DNA of 64,000 bases from Saccharomonospora marina XMU15 (GCF_000244955.1 NZ_CM001439.1:3607636-3671635); one strand, 5' to 3'; shown: positions 1-18,131, counted from the stretch's first letter. Notes: generated by a model from the letters alone, not told the origin. Translations and numbers: made by a program.

Positions 1-1000
1 GATCACCCCGGCCGAACAGGGCCTCGCTCGCCGTGACGACCTGGCGCGTCTGCTGCCGGCCGTGCACCAGGTCGGTCAGCTCCTGCGCCAGTCTGCGTTG
101 CGCCAGACGCGCCGAGGGCCGGGTCACCGTTGCCTGCTCCAGTTCCGCGATCTCGTCCGCGTCCAGGAAGGTCAGCAGCTTCAGGCAGGTCACCACGTCC
201 GCGTCGGGCAGGTTGACGAAGTACTGGTACCACGCGTAGGGCGAGGTCAGCTCCGGGTCGAGCCAGACGTTGCCACCACCGGTGGACTTGCCCAGCTTGC
301 GCCCCTCGGAGTCGGTGATCAGCGGGGTGGTCAGCGCATGCACCTGTTCGCCGTGCACCCGGCGGATCAGGTCCACACCCGCCAGGATGTTGCCCCACTG
401 ATCGGAACCGCCGACCTGCAACCGCACCCCGTAGCGCTCGAACAGCTCGCGGTAGTCGGTGGCCTGCAACAGCAGGTAACTGAACTCGGTGTACGACATG
501 CCGTCGCCCTCCAGCCTGCGTCGCACCGTCTCCCTGGCCAGCATCGTGTTCACCGAGAAGTGCTTGCCGACGTCGCGAAGAAAGGCGGGCACCGTCATGG
601 AGCCGAGCCAGTCGAGGTTGTTCACCTCGACGGGCGCCACGTCCGGATGGTCGAAGTCGACGAACTTCGCCAGCTGGCCGCGCAACCTGCCCGCCCACTC
701 GCGCACCTGCTCCTCGGAGTGCAGCACCCGCTCGCCCACCTCCCTGGGGTCACCGATGAGCCCGGTACCCCCACCGGCGAGCAGTACCGGCCGGTGGCCC
801 GCGTCCTGGAAGCGGCGCAACATCAACATCTGCACGAGGTGCCCGGCGTGCAGGCTCGGCGCCGTGGGGTCGAAACCCGCGTACACCGAGATCGGCCCGC
901 CGTCCAGGTCCCGGCGCAATGCGTCGAGATCGGTGGACTGCGCGATCAGACCGCGCCAGGTCAGCTCGTCAAGGATGTGCTCGCTCACGTCCCGCATCAT
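1..1000 (-). CDS. tyrS: Tyrosyl-tRNA synthetase, C-terminus cut by window edge
   Basis: Class I aminoacyl-tRNA synthetase that charges tRNA-Tyr with tyrosine in the cytosol. About 333 codons are visible, starting MMRDVSEH; the C-terminal S4-like RNA-binding part lies beyond the window. Signatures seen: the HIGH-class motif as HAGH (in [10 protein letters not shown], near residue 50), the GGSDQWGN tyrosine/ATP pocket, and the KMSKS-type loop as KLGKS (in GRKLGKSTG). Two adjacent ATG codons (998-1000 and 995-997) could start it. They lie only 3 nt after the mpg stop codon, so the two genes are probably co-transcribed and coupled. The mpg-tyrS pair is also found in mycobacteria. Identity is firm; only the 3' end is missing. 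Confidence 0.96.
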   Translation of the reverse strand, partial: MMRDVSEHILDELTWRGLIAQSTDLDALRRDLDGGPISVYAGFDPTAPSLHAGHLVQMLMLRRFQDAGHRPVLLAGGGTGLIGDPREVGERVLHSEEQVREWAGRLRGQLAKFVDFDHPDVAPVEVNNLDWLGSMTVPAFLRDVGKHFSVNTMLARETVRRRLEGDGMSYTEFSYLLLQATDYRELFERYGVRLQVGGSDQWGNILAGVDLIRRVHGEQVHALTTPLITDSEGRKLGKSTGGGNVWLDPELTSPYAWYQYFVNLPDADVVTCLKLLTFLDADEIAELEQATVTRPSARLAQRRLAQELTDLVHGRQQTRQVVTASEALFGRGD

Positions 1001-1003
1001 CCC

Positions 1004-1621
1004 TCACGGTCGCGTCACGCGCGTACGCGCCCGCCCTCCCCGCCGGTAGGTGCTGACAGCGGGCGAACCGGCGATCCAGAACCGCCACGGCACGTCCATC
1101 GCCGCGGCGACCCCCACCCTCGGCCCCGTGTGAATCCGGTCGCTCGGCACCGGGCTGCCTGCCAGCAGCCGCACCGGCGAATCCGCGTCGGTGAGGTCGA
1201 TGCCGTTGTGGTCCCTGTCGATGCCGAGCACCGACGTCAACACGGCGGGCCCCTTGGCGACCGCACCGCCGCCGCGTGCCCTGGGGCGGCGGGAGGCGGC
1301 CAGCTCCCTGCCCTCGACGACCTCCCCGGCGCGCAGCAGCACCGCGCCCGGTTCGCCGTCGGTGAGGCCGACGATGTTGGCGCAGAAATGCATGCCGTAC
1401 ACGAAATAGACGTAGAGGTGCCCGGCGGGGCCCCACATCACCTCGTTGCGCGGCGTGCGGCCCCGGTAACAGTGCGACGCCGGGTCGTCCAGCCCCCGAT
1501 AGGCTTCCACCTCCGCCAGCCGGACCCGCACCACACCGTCGTCGCCGCGCGCCTCCAGCACACAGCCCAGCAGCCTGCGCGCGAGCGCCACCGGGTCAAC
1601 GGCGAGTTCCTCGCGTTCCAT
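1004..1621 (-). CDS. mpg: 3-methyladenine DNA glycosylase (AAG/MPG family)
   Basis: Removes alkylated purines such as 3-methyladenine to start base excision repair. The 205-residue product shows the family core: EVEAYRG with the catalytic Glu, ASHCYRGRTPRN, and the DNA-contacting strand YVYFVYGMHFCANIV. An ATG at 1621 (MEREEL) is chosen because GGAGAG lies about 8 nt upstream. An in-frame ATG at 1687 would add a Gly/Arg-rich tail unlike the family. The gene ends 3 nt before tyrS and is upstream of it in the same direction, so coupling is likely. Assignment rests on motifs and synteny and is strong. Confidence 0.92.
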   Translation of the reverse strand: MEREELAVDPVALARRLLGCVLEARGDDGVVRVRLAEVEAYRGLDDPASHCYRGRTPRNEVMWGPAGHLYVYFVYGMHFCANIVGLTDGEPGAVLLRAGEVVEGRELAASRRPRARGGGAVAKGPAVLTSVLGIDRDHNGIDLTDADSPVRLLAGSPVPSDRIHTGPRVGVAAAMDVPWRFWIAGSPAVSTYRRGGRARTRVTRP

Positions 1622-1721
1622 GACCCGCTCTCCGACGCCGCCACCGCTCACCCGCAACCCCCGCTCGCCGCACATTTCGCCGATCAAGGCTAGTACCGCG
1701 ATCGTGGGGCATACGCACGGG

Positions 1722-2017
1722 TCACAGCTCGAGCAGTTCCGGGCTCACCGTCGCGACATCGCCCGGGCGGAGTCCTTCGGCACCGCGAACGGCCCGCCTG
1801 ACCGGCAGCAGGTAGCCCCGGGTGCGGTCGGGAAAGGCGGAGCTCGACCACCTGGTGGCGCCGATACCGACCCGTACCCTCGACGACCCGAACCCCTGCG
1901 GGGGCCTGCCAGCGCGGCAGGATGCCCTCGGCCAGGTCGTCGGGCAGGGTCGCGAACTCCAGCTGTCGCGGCGTTGGAGGCCCACACCCACAGTCGCGCC
2001 TCGAATTCGCAGATCAC
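1722..2017 (-). pseudogene. DUF1905 family protein, broken by two frameshifts
   Basis: No single frame encodes this domain, but three frames read in succession do. From a GTG at 2017, frame one gives ICEFEARLWVWASNAAT, the usual DUF1905 beginning. Frame two, from about 1965, gives LEFATLPDDLAEGIL. Frame three, from about 1895 to the stop at 1722, gives GFGSSRVRVGIGATRW, then FPDRTRGYLLPVRRAVR and AEGLRPGDVATV. Each step equals one inserted or two lost bases. Intact members are small beta-rich proteins of about 100 residues with no well-established function, which matches this span. It lies 63 nt downstream of the LLM oxidoreductase gene on the same strand, so it may have been its operon partner. 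Sequencing error cannot be excluded, but two independent slips favour decay. Confidence 0.72.
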
Positions 2018-2079
2018 CCCGGCAGGATGGCACCGGGCACCGACAAGTTGGCGACGGCCGCACCCGCGGCCGCCCGCCG

Positions 2080-2955
2080 TCAGCCGAGTTCGGCCAACCG
2101 CGCCACAGCGGGCGCCATGCCGTCGATCCATGCCGCGGGTGAACCGGTGGTCGGCGTGACGATGGCCGCGTGTACCCCGAGCTTGGCGTAGTCGGCCATC
2201 GCACGCACGAACTCGTCACGGGTGTCGGGGCTCGGCCGTGGATTGTTGGCCAGCACCGTCTTGTGGATCTCGTCGTAGTTCCTGCCGACGTCGTCACAGT
2301 GCCGTCGCAGCACGTCGAGCTTGTGTTCGACGTCGGAGGGCGAGGAGGCGAACAGGTTGCAGGCGTCGCCGTAGCGCGCCACCAGGCGCAGCGTCTTGCG
2401 TTCGCCGCCGCCGCCGATGAGCACCTTCGGCCGGTGGAGCGGCTGCGGTGAGCACAGCGTTTCGGCCAGCTGGTAGTGCTTGCCCTCGAACGGCCCGTTG
2501 TCGTCCGGGTCCCACATCCGGCCGCAGATGCGCAGCGTCTCCTCCAGCCGCTCGAAGCGCTCGGCCACCGGCGGGAACGGCACCCCGAGACCTCGGTGCT
2601 CCCGCTCGAACCAGGCGGCGCCGATGCCGAGCGCGGCACGGCCACCGGAGAGCACGTCGAGCGTGGTGACGATCTTGGCCAGCAGCCCGGGGTGACGGTA
2701 CGTCACCCCCGTGACGAGCAGGCCGAGCTCGATCGTGGAGGTGTGCGCGGCCAGGTAGCCGAGTGTGGTGTAGCCCTCCAGCATGTGTGCCTCAGCCGGG
2801 AGGCCGGTCGGTTCGATCTGGAAGAAATGGTCCATGAAGGACAGCCAGGTGGCGCCGCTGGCCTCCGCCGAGGCACCCACCCTGGCCAGCTCACCGGCGA
2901 TCGCGCCCGTGCCACCGTCGATGTCGAAGATAGGGATGTGAAAGCCGAGCTCCAT
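2080..2955 (-). CDS. LLM-class (luciferase-like) F420-dependent oxidoreductase
   Basis: Predicted TIM-barrel flavin/F420-dependent oxidoreductase of about 291 residues; substrate unknown. Seen: an N-terminal barrel strand (MELGFHIPIFD), SFMDHFFQ, the LLVTGVTYRHPGLLAK strand, VLSGGRAALGIGAAW and, in the C-terminal half, PKVLIGGGGERKTLRLVARY. These are typical of the F420-dependent LLM group that is expanded in actinobacteria. The start at 2955 is chosen because GGGGACC lies about 8 nt upstream and upstream in-frame sequence is low complexity. A striking promoter lies 45 nt upstream (listed separately). Cofactor preference, F420 versus FMN, is inferred from family and host only. Confidence 0.85.
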   Translation of the reverse strand: MELGFHIPIFDIDGGTGAIAGELARVGASAEASGATWLSFMDHFFQIEPTGLPAEAHMLEGYTTLGYLAAHTSTIELGLLVTGVTYRHPGLLAKIVTTLDVLSGGRAALGIGAAWFEREHRGLGVPFPPVAERFERLEETLRICGRMWDPDDNGPFEGKHYQLAETLCSPQPLHRPKVLIGGGGERKTLRLVARYGDACNLFASSPSDVEHKLDVLRRHCDDVGRNYDEIHKTVLANNPRPSPDTRDEFVRAMADYAKLGVHAAIVTPTTGSPAAWIDGMAPAVARLAELG

Positions 2956-2999
2956 GAAGGTGGTCCCCTTGTTTCCGATGGCCGATCCCTGCGCCGCCG

Positions 3000-3030
3000 A
3001 CGCTAGCCGCTGGAGCGCACTCCAGGTCAA
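3000..3030 (-). promoter_or_regulatory. MerR-type promoter/operator of the LLM oxidoreductase gene
   Basis: On the minus strand a -35 box TTGACC (3025-3030) and a -10 box TAGCGT (3000-3005) are separated by 19 bp, two more than normal. The spacer holds the perfect inverted repeat CTGGAG-N4-CTCCAG (3010-3025), which shares one base with the -35 box. A 19-bp spacer containing a dyad is the hallmark of promoters activated by MerR-family regulators, which untwist the DNA. No merR gene is visible in the window, so the regulator would act in trans. Function is inferred from architecture. Confidence 0.6.
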
Positions 3031-3141
3031 GCCGGCGGCAGGGCCCGCGGCGCGGTGAGCCGCCGTGGCCGACGCGCGTTGGCACCCACGGTGGCGGCTG
3101 CCGTCGGGCTGGGCCCACACCGGCCCTGACCGGGCTGCACC

Positions 3142-8404
<5,263 letters not shown>

Positions 8405-8405
<1 letters not shown>

Positions 8406-9321
8406 TATTCGTCCCCGTCCTTCGGCAGGACCATCGTGCCGATGCCCCGCGAGGTGAACACTTCGAGCAACACCGAATGCGCGATCCTGCCGTCGATCAC
8501 GTGTGCCCTGCGCACGCCACCGTTGACCGCCCGCAGGCACGCCTCCATCTTCGGGATCATGCCGCTGGCCAGGTCGGGCAGCATCCGCTCGAGCCGGTCC
8601 GCGGTGATCCGGTCCACCAGTGAGGACCGGTCCGGCCAGTCGGCGTACAGGCCCTCCACGTCGGTGAGCACCACCAGCTTCTCCGCGCCGAGCGCTGCGG
8701 CCAGCGCGCCCGCCGCGGTGTCGGCGTTGACGTTGTGCACCACACCGTCGGCATCCGGGGCCACTGTGGACACCACGGGAATCCTGCCCGCGTTGACGAT
8801 GTCGAGCACCGCGTCGGGGTTGACGTCGGCCACCTCCCCGACCAGCCCGACGTCGACCGGCTCACCGTCCACAGTGGCCTGCTTGCGCTCGGCGGTGAAC
8901 AGGTGCGCGTCCTCACCGGAGATGCCGACGGCGTAGGGTCCGTGCGCGTTGATCAGCCCGACCAGTTCCCTGCTCACCTGCCCGACGAGCACCATCCTGA
9001 CGACGTCCATGGTCTCCGGCGTGGTGACCCGAAGGCCGCCCTTGAACTCGCCGACGAGCCCCAGCCGGTCCAGCATCGCCGAGATCTGCGGCCCGCCGCC
9101 GTGCACCACGACCGGGCGCAGCCCCGCGATCCGCAGGAACACCATGTCCTCGGCGAAGGCACGCTTGAGCGCGTCGTCGGTCATCGCGTTGCCGCCGTAC
9201 TTGACCACAACGGTGGCGCCGTGGAACCGGCGCAGCCACGGCAGCGCCTCGATGAGCACCTCGGCCTTCTGCGACGCGCTCACCAGCCGCTCGTCGGCGC
9301 CGATCAGGGACTGCGAGTCGG

Positions 9322-9325
<4 letters not shown>
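8405..9325 (-). CDS. argB: Acetylglutamate kinase
   Basis: Phosphorylates N-acetylglutamate, the usual arginine-feedback step. The 306-residue amino-acid-kinase fold shows [10 protein letters not shown] and [11 protein letters not shown] for phosphate binding and the [19 protein letters not shown] region. An N-terminal extension before VVVKYGG is the kind found in arginine-sensitive hexameric enzymes, so feedback inhibition is likely but inferred. The ATG overlaps the argJ stop as ATGA, and its TAG overlaps the argD GTG. Confidence 0.96.
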
Positions 9326-11534
<2,209 letters not shown>

Positions 11535-11580
11535 ACCGGTTTCAGCGCGGCACATGGTGCGGCTGGCCTGGGCGGCAGCG

Positions 11581-11643
11581 GCGCAGGACTCGCCGACCGG
11601 AGCGCAGGACTCGCGGACGGGAGCGCAGGACTCGCGGGAGGCG
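11581..11643 (+). repeat. 21-bp tandem repeat, cluster 1 (3 units)
   Basis: Three head-to-tail 21-bp units (11581-11601, 11602-11622, 11623-11643), each beginning GCGCAGGACTCGC on the plus strand. The core ACTCGCGGG is shared with four other clusters. The array begins 4 nt past the pheT stop codon (pheT runs on the minus strand) and lies between pheT and the argC promoter. No protein or terminator structure is evident in it. Confidence 0.9.
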
Positions 11644-11647
11644 GGTC

Positions 11648-14196
11648 TCAGCCGCGCAGAACCGCCCCGAAGCGCTCCTTGGCGGCCTCCACCGCCGCGT
11701 CCCGCGCCCGCGTGGCCTCCTCCACCGTGAGCGTGCGGTCAGCCGCGCGGAACCGCAGCTTGTACGCGAGCGACCGCTTGCCCTCGCCGATCTGCTCACC
11801 GGCGTAGCTGTCGAACAGCGTGACGTTCTCGATCAACTCGCCTGCGCCGTCGCGCAGGGTGTCGGCCAACTCGGCCGAGGGGACCTCCGCATCCACCACG
11901 AGCGCGACGTCGAGCAGCACCGGCGGGAACGGCGAGATCGACGGTGCGGGCCTGCGCCGCACCAGCGGCACGGCGTCCAGGTCGAGCTCCATCGCCACCG
12001 TTCGCCTCGGCAGCTCCAGCGCCTCGATCACCTTCGGGTGCAGCTCGCCCGCGTGACCGACCGCGACGTCGCCGACGAGCAGTCGCGCGCAGCGGCCTGG
12101 ATGCCACGGCAGCATGTCAGCCGACTCGGTGCGAACCTCCACACCCGCGGCCTCGCCGATGATCCGTGCGGCCTGCACGGCGTCGGCCCAGTTGGCGTCC
12201 TCGCCGGGGCCCCACCAGCCCGCGCGCCTTCGCTGCCCGGTCAGCACCACCGCCACGTGCGACGGCTGCGCGGGCACGGCCGCCTCCAGCGCGGCCAGTT
12301 CGGCCTCGTCCGGCCTGCGGTCCACCCTGGGGTCGGGCGCCGTACCCTGCTGCGGCCCCGGCCGCACGACCTGCCCGATGTGGTACAGCGCCAGGTCGCG
12401 CAAGCCGCGTGAGATGTTGCGCTGTAACGTCTCCAGCAACCCCGGCAGCAGCGTGGTCGCGAGCCGGTTCTTGTCCGACTCCAGCGGGTTCAGCACGGTC
12501 ATGGTGCGCCTGCGCGCGTCGTCGTCGGGCAGCGAGAACGCGTCCCACACCGACGCCGAGACGAACGGGAACGGCAGCACCTCGACGTAGCCGGCTTCGG
12601 CCAGTGCCCTGGACACCGCTCGCCTGCGCCGCTGCGCCTCGGTGAGCCCGCGGCCCGCGGGCGCGGCGGGCAGCACCGACGGGATGCTGTCGTAGCCCTC
12701 CAGCCGCAGCACCTCTTCCACGAGGTCCACCGGCTGCACCAGGTCGGCGCGCCAGCTCGGCGGTACGGCGGTGACCACGGCGGTGCCGTCGTCACCGGTG
12801 CCGATCGCGACTCGGCAACCGATCTGGGTCAGCCTGCGCACCGTGACACCGCGCTCGTAGCGCACTCCCGCCACCTGGTCGGGCAGGCTGATCGGCATCG
12901 TGATGGCGGCGGGCGGGTCCACCTGCCCCTCGTCGGTGCGGCCCGGCTGGATGCCACCGTCGCCGTAGCGGCGCAGTAGCCGTGCCGCGCGCTCGACGGC
13001 CACGGCGCACAACTCCGGGTCGGTGAAGCGCTCGAAACGCTTGGCGGCCTCGGAGAACAGCCGGTGCCTGCGGGCGGTCCTGCTGATCGACGCCGGGTCC
13101 CAGTGCGCCGCCTCCAGCAGCACGTCGGTGCTGCTGGGGCTGATCTCGGTGCTCGCCCCGCCCATGGTGCCAGCCAGCGAGATCACCCCGGTGTCGTCGG
13201 CGATCACCACGTCGTCGGGGTCCAGCTCGCGCTCGACGTCGTCGAGCGTGGTGAGCTTCTCCCCCGCCTTGGCCCTGCGCACCACCAGGTCACCCTTGAT
13301 GGACCCGGTGTCGAAGGCGTGCAGCGGATGGCCGAGTTCGAGCATCACGTAGTTGGTGACGTCCACGGCCAGCGAGATGGGCCGCATCCCCGCCAGCAGC
13401 AGCCTGCGGCGCATCCACCAGGGAGTGGGCGCGCCCGCGTCGAGCCCGGTCACCCTGCGGAGCACGAACCTGCGGCAGCCCTCGGTGTCCTCGAGGTGCA
13501 CCGGCCACGCGTCCGTGTCGGCGTCGGGCACTTCCAGCGCGGCCGGGTCGCCGAACGGCGCGTCCAGCGCGCAGGCCAGTTCCCGCACCAGGCCGCGAAC
13601 CGACAGCGTGTGGCCGAGGTCCGGGGTCGGTTCCAGCTCCAGCACGGCGTCGTCGAAGTCCAGTACCTCGTGGGCGTCGTCGCCGGGGCCCGCCGTGCCG
13701 GAAGGCAGCACGAGGATGCCGGTGTGGTCGTCACCGAGGCCGAGTTCGCGCGCCGAGCAGATCATGCCCTCGCTGACGTGGCCGTACGTCTTGCGCGCCG
13801 AGATGGTGAACCCACCCGGCAGCACGGCACCCGGCAGGGCGACCACGACCAGGTCACCCTCCACGAAGTTGGTGGCACCGCAGATGATGCCGTTGGTGGG
13901 CGGCAGCACGGACTCGACAGCGTCACGTTCGCTGTCACGGTCGCTGTCACTGTCACCGCCGGAGTCGCCGGCGACCGCGCCCACGTCCACCCGGCAGTAC
14001 CGGATCGGTTTTTTGAACTCGGTGAGCTCGGTGATCTCGACGACCCTGCCGATGACGAGCGGCCCCTGTACCGCTTCCAGTTCGTGCACGCCGTCGACCT
14101 CGATGCCGACGCGCACGAAGGCGTCGGCAAGCTGCTCCGCCGTGACGTCGTCGCTGAGCTCGAGGTGCTCTTTCAGCCAGCTGACGGGGACCCGCA

Positions 14197-14197
<1 letters not shown>
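11648..14197 (-). CDS. pheT: Phenylalanyl-tRNA synthetase beta subunit
   Basis: Large subunit of the alpha2/beta2 synthetase that charges tRNA-Phe. At 849 residues it has the usual order: N-terminal EMAP-type tRNA-binding domain (through about residue 200, with CGATNFVEGDLVVVALPGA), B3/B4 editing domain, B5 domain, a catalytic-like core and the C-terminal anticodon-binding FDX-ACB domain (FPPVLLDVALVVD to the end). The GTG start (MRVPVSWLKEHLE) overlaps the pheS TAG by one base. Residues about 88-100 hold an acidic Asp/Ser-rich insert (DSGGDSDSDRDSERD), probably a surface loop. The 3' end runs into the 21-bp repeat cluster. Confidence 0.96.
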
Positions 14198-15366
<1,169 letters not shown>

Positions 15367-16179
15367 TCACCCTTCGGCCGGGCCGCCGCTCAGTACCCGC
15401 GCGTACAGGCACACGGCGGCGGCCGTGGCGAGGTTGAGGCTTTCCGCCCTGCCGAGAATGGGCACCCGTACGGCCGTCCCGACCGCTTCCAGCACCTCGG
15501 CAGGCAGCCCGTGCGCCTCGCTGCCGAACAGCCATGCCGTCGGCTCCCGAAGCCATGGTGCCGTGGTGAGATCGTGTTCGGCGTAGCCGTGCGCCGCGAC
15601 GGTGCGCAACCCGGCACGCCGACACTGCGCCAGCACTGCGTCCACATCGCGTTCTCTGGCGACGGGAAGGTGGAACAGGCTTCCGGTGGAAGCACGCACG
15701 CACTTGCCGTTGTGCACGTCGACGGTCTCCCCCGCGAACACCACGGCGTCGGCCCCCGCGGCGTCGGCCACCCGCAGCACTGTCCCGGCGTTACCAGGGT
15801 CGGTGACTCCGACGAGCACGGCAACCTGCCGGGGGGAGCCCGCCAGCGCTGTCGCGAGCGGGACGGTGACCTCGTCGCACACCGCCACGATGCCCTGTGG
15901 CGACACGGTTTCCGACAGCAGTTCGGCGGCGCGCTGGGTGACGAGGGAAACCTTGGGTGCGCGCCGCAGCAGTTCCTCGTGGCGCCGGGCGGCGGCCTCG
16001 GTGACGAACACCTCGTACACCCGACCGTGCGTCAGTGCCTCCCGTACCGCCTGCGCGCCCTCGGCGAGGAAGCGCCCGGCCTCAGCCCTGCCGGAGCGGG
16101 TGGTCAGGCGCCTCGCCGCGACGACCCGGGGCGTCCTGTGGCCGCACAGGACGTGCCCGGGTGAGCTGTCGCTGATCAG
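15367..16179 (-). CDS. SpoU/TrmH-family 23S rRNA 2'-O-methyltransferase, probable CTG start
   Basis: SPOUT-fold RNA methyltransferase; its place directly after rplT matches the tsnR/rlmB-like gene of mycobacteria. Seen: an N-terminal substrate-binding domain ([23 protein letters not shown]) and the knot motifs [40 protein letters not shown] and [21 protein letters not shown] (given here in overlapping parts of 20 or fewer: [29 protein letters not shown]). In-frame sequence from the rplT stop to the conserved [10 protein letters not shown] contains no ATG, GTG or TTG. A CTG at 16177-16179 overlaps the rplT stop as CTGA, in the position where an ATGA overlap would be expected. Function is clear; the start is uncertain. 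Confidence 0.85.
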   Translation of the reverse strand: MISDSSPGHVLCGHRTPRVVAARRLTTRSGRAEAGRFLAEGAQAVREALTHGRVYEVFVTEAAARRHEELLRRAPKVSLVTQRAAELLSETVSPQGIVAVCDEVTVPLATALAGSPRQVAVLVGVTDPGNAGTVLRVADAAGADAVVFAGETVDVHNGKCVRASTGSLFHLPVARERDVDAVLAQCRRAGLRTVAAHGYAEHDLTTAPWLREPTAWLFGSEAHGLPAEVLEAVGTAVRVPILGRAESLNLATAAAVCLYARVLSGGPAEG

Positions 16180-16553
16180 GCCGACTTCTGCTCGCCGGTC
16201 GGCAGGCTGTTCCTGGCCACCTCGACGAGTGCGGTGAAAGCCGCCGCGTCCTTCACGGCGAGTTCGGCCAGGATCTTGCGGTCGACCTCGACACCGGCGG
16301 CCTTGAGGCCCTGGATGAACCGGTTGTAGGTGACGCCGTTGGCGCGGGCCGCCGCATTGATGCGGGTGATCCACAGCTGGCGGAAGTCACCCTTGCGGGC
16401 ACGGCGGTCCCGGTAGGCGTAGTTCAGCGAGTGGAGCGTCTGCTCCTTCGCCTTGCGGTACAGCCGCGAACGCTGGCCACGGTAGCCACTGGCCAGCTCG
16501 AGAGTTGCGCGACGCTTCTTCTGGGCGTTCACCGCCCGCTTGACGCGTGCCAC
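16176..16553 (-). CDS. rplT: 50S ribosomal protein L20
   Basis: Large-subunit assembly protein binding 23S rRNA. It is 125 residues with the L20 signature [20 protein letters not shown], then [29 protein letters not shown] and [11 protein letters not shown]. It is third in infC-rpmI-rplT and overlaps the start of the rRNA methyltransferase gene. In other bacteria L20 or IF3 feeds back on this operon; no L20-binding mimic was identified here. Confidence 0.97.
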   Translation of the reverse strand: MARVKRAVNAQKKRRATLELASGYRGQRSRLYRKAKEQTLHSLNYAYRDRRARKGDFRQLWITRINAAARANGVTYNRFIQGLKAAGVEVDRKILAELAVKDAAAFTALVEVARNSLPTGEQKSA

Positions 16554-16624
16554 GGGTCCATCCTGTCAGTCTCGGGGGGCACCTGCGGCGCCCCGATGGG
16601 TTGGGAGCGGGTTCTCGCGCGGAC

Positions 16625-16819
16625 TCAGCGACCGAGCAGCCGCTTGACGCGGCGAACGTCGACAGCGGCGACCTCGGTCGTGCCCTCGAGCCTGCGCGTG
16701 ACGCGGCTGGACTTCTTCTCCATCAGGTGGCGCCGACCGGCCTGCTGGCGACGGATCTTGCCGCTGCCCGTGACCTTCACACGCTTCGACATCCCGCTGT
16801 GGGACTTGTTCTTCGGCAT
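16625..16819 (-). CDS. rpmI: 50S ribosomal protein L35
   Basis: Small basic ribosomal protein of 64 residues beginning [20 protein letters not shown] and ending VKRLLGR, a normal L35. GAGGGAAGA just upstream of the ATG at 16819 is its ribosome binding site and excludes the longer in-frame reading. It lies between infC (104 nt gap) and rplT (71 nt gap). Confidence 0.96.
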   Translation of the reverse strand: MPKNKSHSGMSKRVKVTGSGKIRRQQAGRRHLMEKKSSRVTRRLEGTTEVAAVDVRRVKRLLGR

Positions 16820-16923
16820 TCTTCCCTCTTTCAGACGGCAGCACACCGGCGAGCGGTGTGCTGCTGGGTTTCGGCGACCCCGCGCGCAGCGGAGATCGCC
16901 TTCGCCGACGCCGATGTCGGCGG

Positions 16924-17484
16924 TCAGGCCTCGTCGCCGCCTGCGTCCTTGGCCGCCTTCGACTTGGCCTTCGCGTTCTTGTGGGGAGCCAGCACCATGA
17001 TCATGTTGCGGCCGTCCTGCTTCGGCGACGACTCGACGAAGCCCAACTCGGACACGTCGTCGGCGAGCCGCTGCAGCAGCCGGAAACCGAGCTCCGGCCT
17101 GGACTGCTCACGCCCGCGGAACATGATCGTCACCTTGACCTTGTTGCCCGCGGAGAGGAAGCGGGACACGTGGCCCTTCTTCGTCTCGTAGTCGTGCGGG
17201 TCGATCTTGGGACGCAGCTTCTGTTCCTTGATGACGGTGAGCTGCTGGTTGCGGCGCGACTCACGGGCCTTCTGCGCGCTCTCGTACTTGAACTTGCCGA
17301 AGTCCATGAGTTTGGCCACTGGTGGGCGCGCCTGTGGAGCGACCTCGACGAGATCGAGATCGGCCTCCTGGGCAAGCCGGAGCGCGTCCTCGATCCGGAC
17401 GATGCCGACCTGCTCACCGTTCGGTCCCACGAGTCGTACCTCGGGGACGCGGATGCGCTCGTTGATGCGCGTATCGGAGCTGAT
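16924..17484 (-). CDS. infC: Translation initiation factor IF-3, probable AUC start codon
   Basis: IF-3 controls start-codon selection and subunit dissociation. The 186-residue product has the N-domain ([20 protein letters not shown]), the linker ([17 protein letters not shown]) and the C-domain ([38 protein letters not shown]), with a short Lys/Ala tail. The only ATG in frame (17538) would add a non-conserved leader. The perfect ribosome site AAGGAGG (17489-17495) instead precedes an ATC at 17482-17484 by 4 nt. IF-3 genes are well known for rare starts (AUU, AUC), which allow self-regulation by discrimination against such codons. Confidence 0.93.
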   Translation of the reverse strand: MSSDTRINERIRVPEVRLVGPNGEQVGIVRIEDALRLAQEADLDLVEVAPQARPPVAKLMDFGKFKYESAQKARESRRNQQLTVIKEQKLRPKIDPHDYETKKGHVSRFLSAGNKVKVTIMFRGREQSRPELGFRLLQRLADDVSELGFVESSPKQDGRNMIMVLAPHKNAKAKSKAAKDAGGDEA

Positions 17485-17545
17485 GGGGCCTCCTTGGTCC
17501 AAGTGTCGTTGTTCTCGTGTCCCGACCCTGGCGCCCACATGCCAC

Positions 17546-17586
17546 GGGCCCCGGCACAGGTAGTGTCGTACCCGTGTGCGGGGCCC
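17546..17586. other. Long GC-rich hairpin between infC and the DUF1844 gene
   Basis: Arms GGGCCCCGGCACAGG (17546-17560) and CCCGTGTGCGGGGCCC (17571-17586) pair with a single-base bulge around a 10-nt loop. The 278-nt gap between the divergent infC and DUF1844 starts holds no convincing ORF. The hairpin ends about 50 nt before the infC ribosome site and could sit in the infC leader, or act on either strand. No U-tract follows, so it is not a standard terminator. Confidence 0.5.
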
Positions 17587-17762
17587 TCAATCCGATCCGC
17601 ATCCGGTCCTCGCCGGACGCTTGCACGGCCACCCGACGGGACCACCGCCGGGATGCCGCGTGACCGGACCCGGCCGCCTCGGCGGCGACGCGGGTGGGAG
17701 CGGGGCTCCACTTGCGGCCCCCGATCGCTCGGAGGCTGGTCGCTCATGGAAGGGTACCAGAA

Positions 17763-18131
17763 GTGCAAGACGACACAGTCAACGCGGGCGAGCCGGGACA
17801 AAATTCCCACGACGTGCGCGAACTGCGGGAGATTCCCAGTGTCGAGGTGATCAGCAGGGCGGCCGTGATGCTGTTGTCGGCCGCCGCCGAGCGGCTGGGA
17901 CTGGCCGACGCGGAGCCGGAAGCCAGCCCGCATCGCGACCTCGACGAGGCCAGGAGACTGATCACCGCGCTCGCGGGCCTGGTCACCTCCTCCGCCGAGT
18001 ATCTCGGCCTGCACGCCGCGCCGCTGCGCGACGGGTTGCAGTCCCTGCAGCGGGCGTTTCGCGAGGCCTCGGCCGTGCCGGACCCGCCGGGGCAAGGCCC
18101 CGGGGAGAAGTACACCGGCCCGGTCCACTGA
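17763..18131 (+). CDS. DUF1844 domain protein
   Basis: Conserved actinobacterial protein of about 122 residues, function not established, regularly found beside infC. Seen: VRELREIPSVEVISRAAVML, SAAAERLGLAD, DLDEARRLITALAGLVT and the near-invariant tail PGQGPGEKYTGPVH. The GTG at 17763 is preceded by GGAAGGG at about the right distance; the longer in-frame reading upstream is Arg-rich and atypical. It is transcribed away from infC. Its stop codon is followed after 8 nt by the 21-bp repeat cluster 2. Confidence 0.85.
   Translation: MQDDTVNAGEPGQNSHDVRELREIPSVEVISRAAVMLLSAAAERLGLADAEPEASPHRDLDEARRLITALAGLVTSSAEYLGLHAAPLRDGLQSLQRAFREASAVPDPPGQGPGEKYTGPVH

Noticed and set aside
62-1693. Long plus-strand ORF opposite tyrS and mpg, and similar long antisense ORFs
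   Set aside because: In GC-rich DNA the antisense of a real gene is often open; these show low-complexity Arg/His/Pro composition and no domain.
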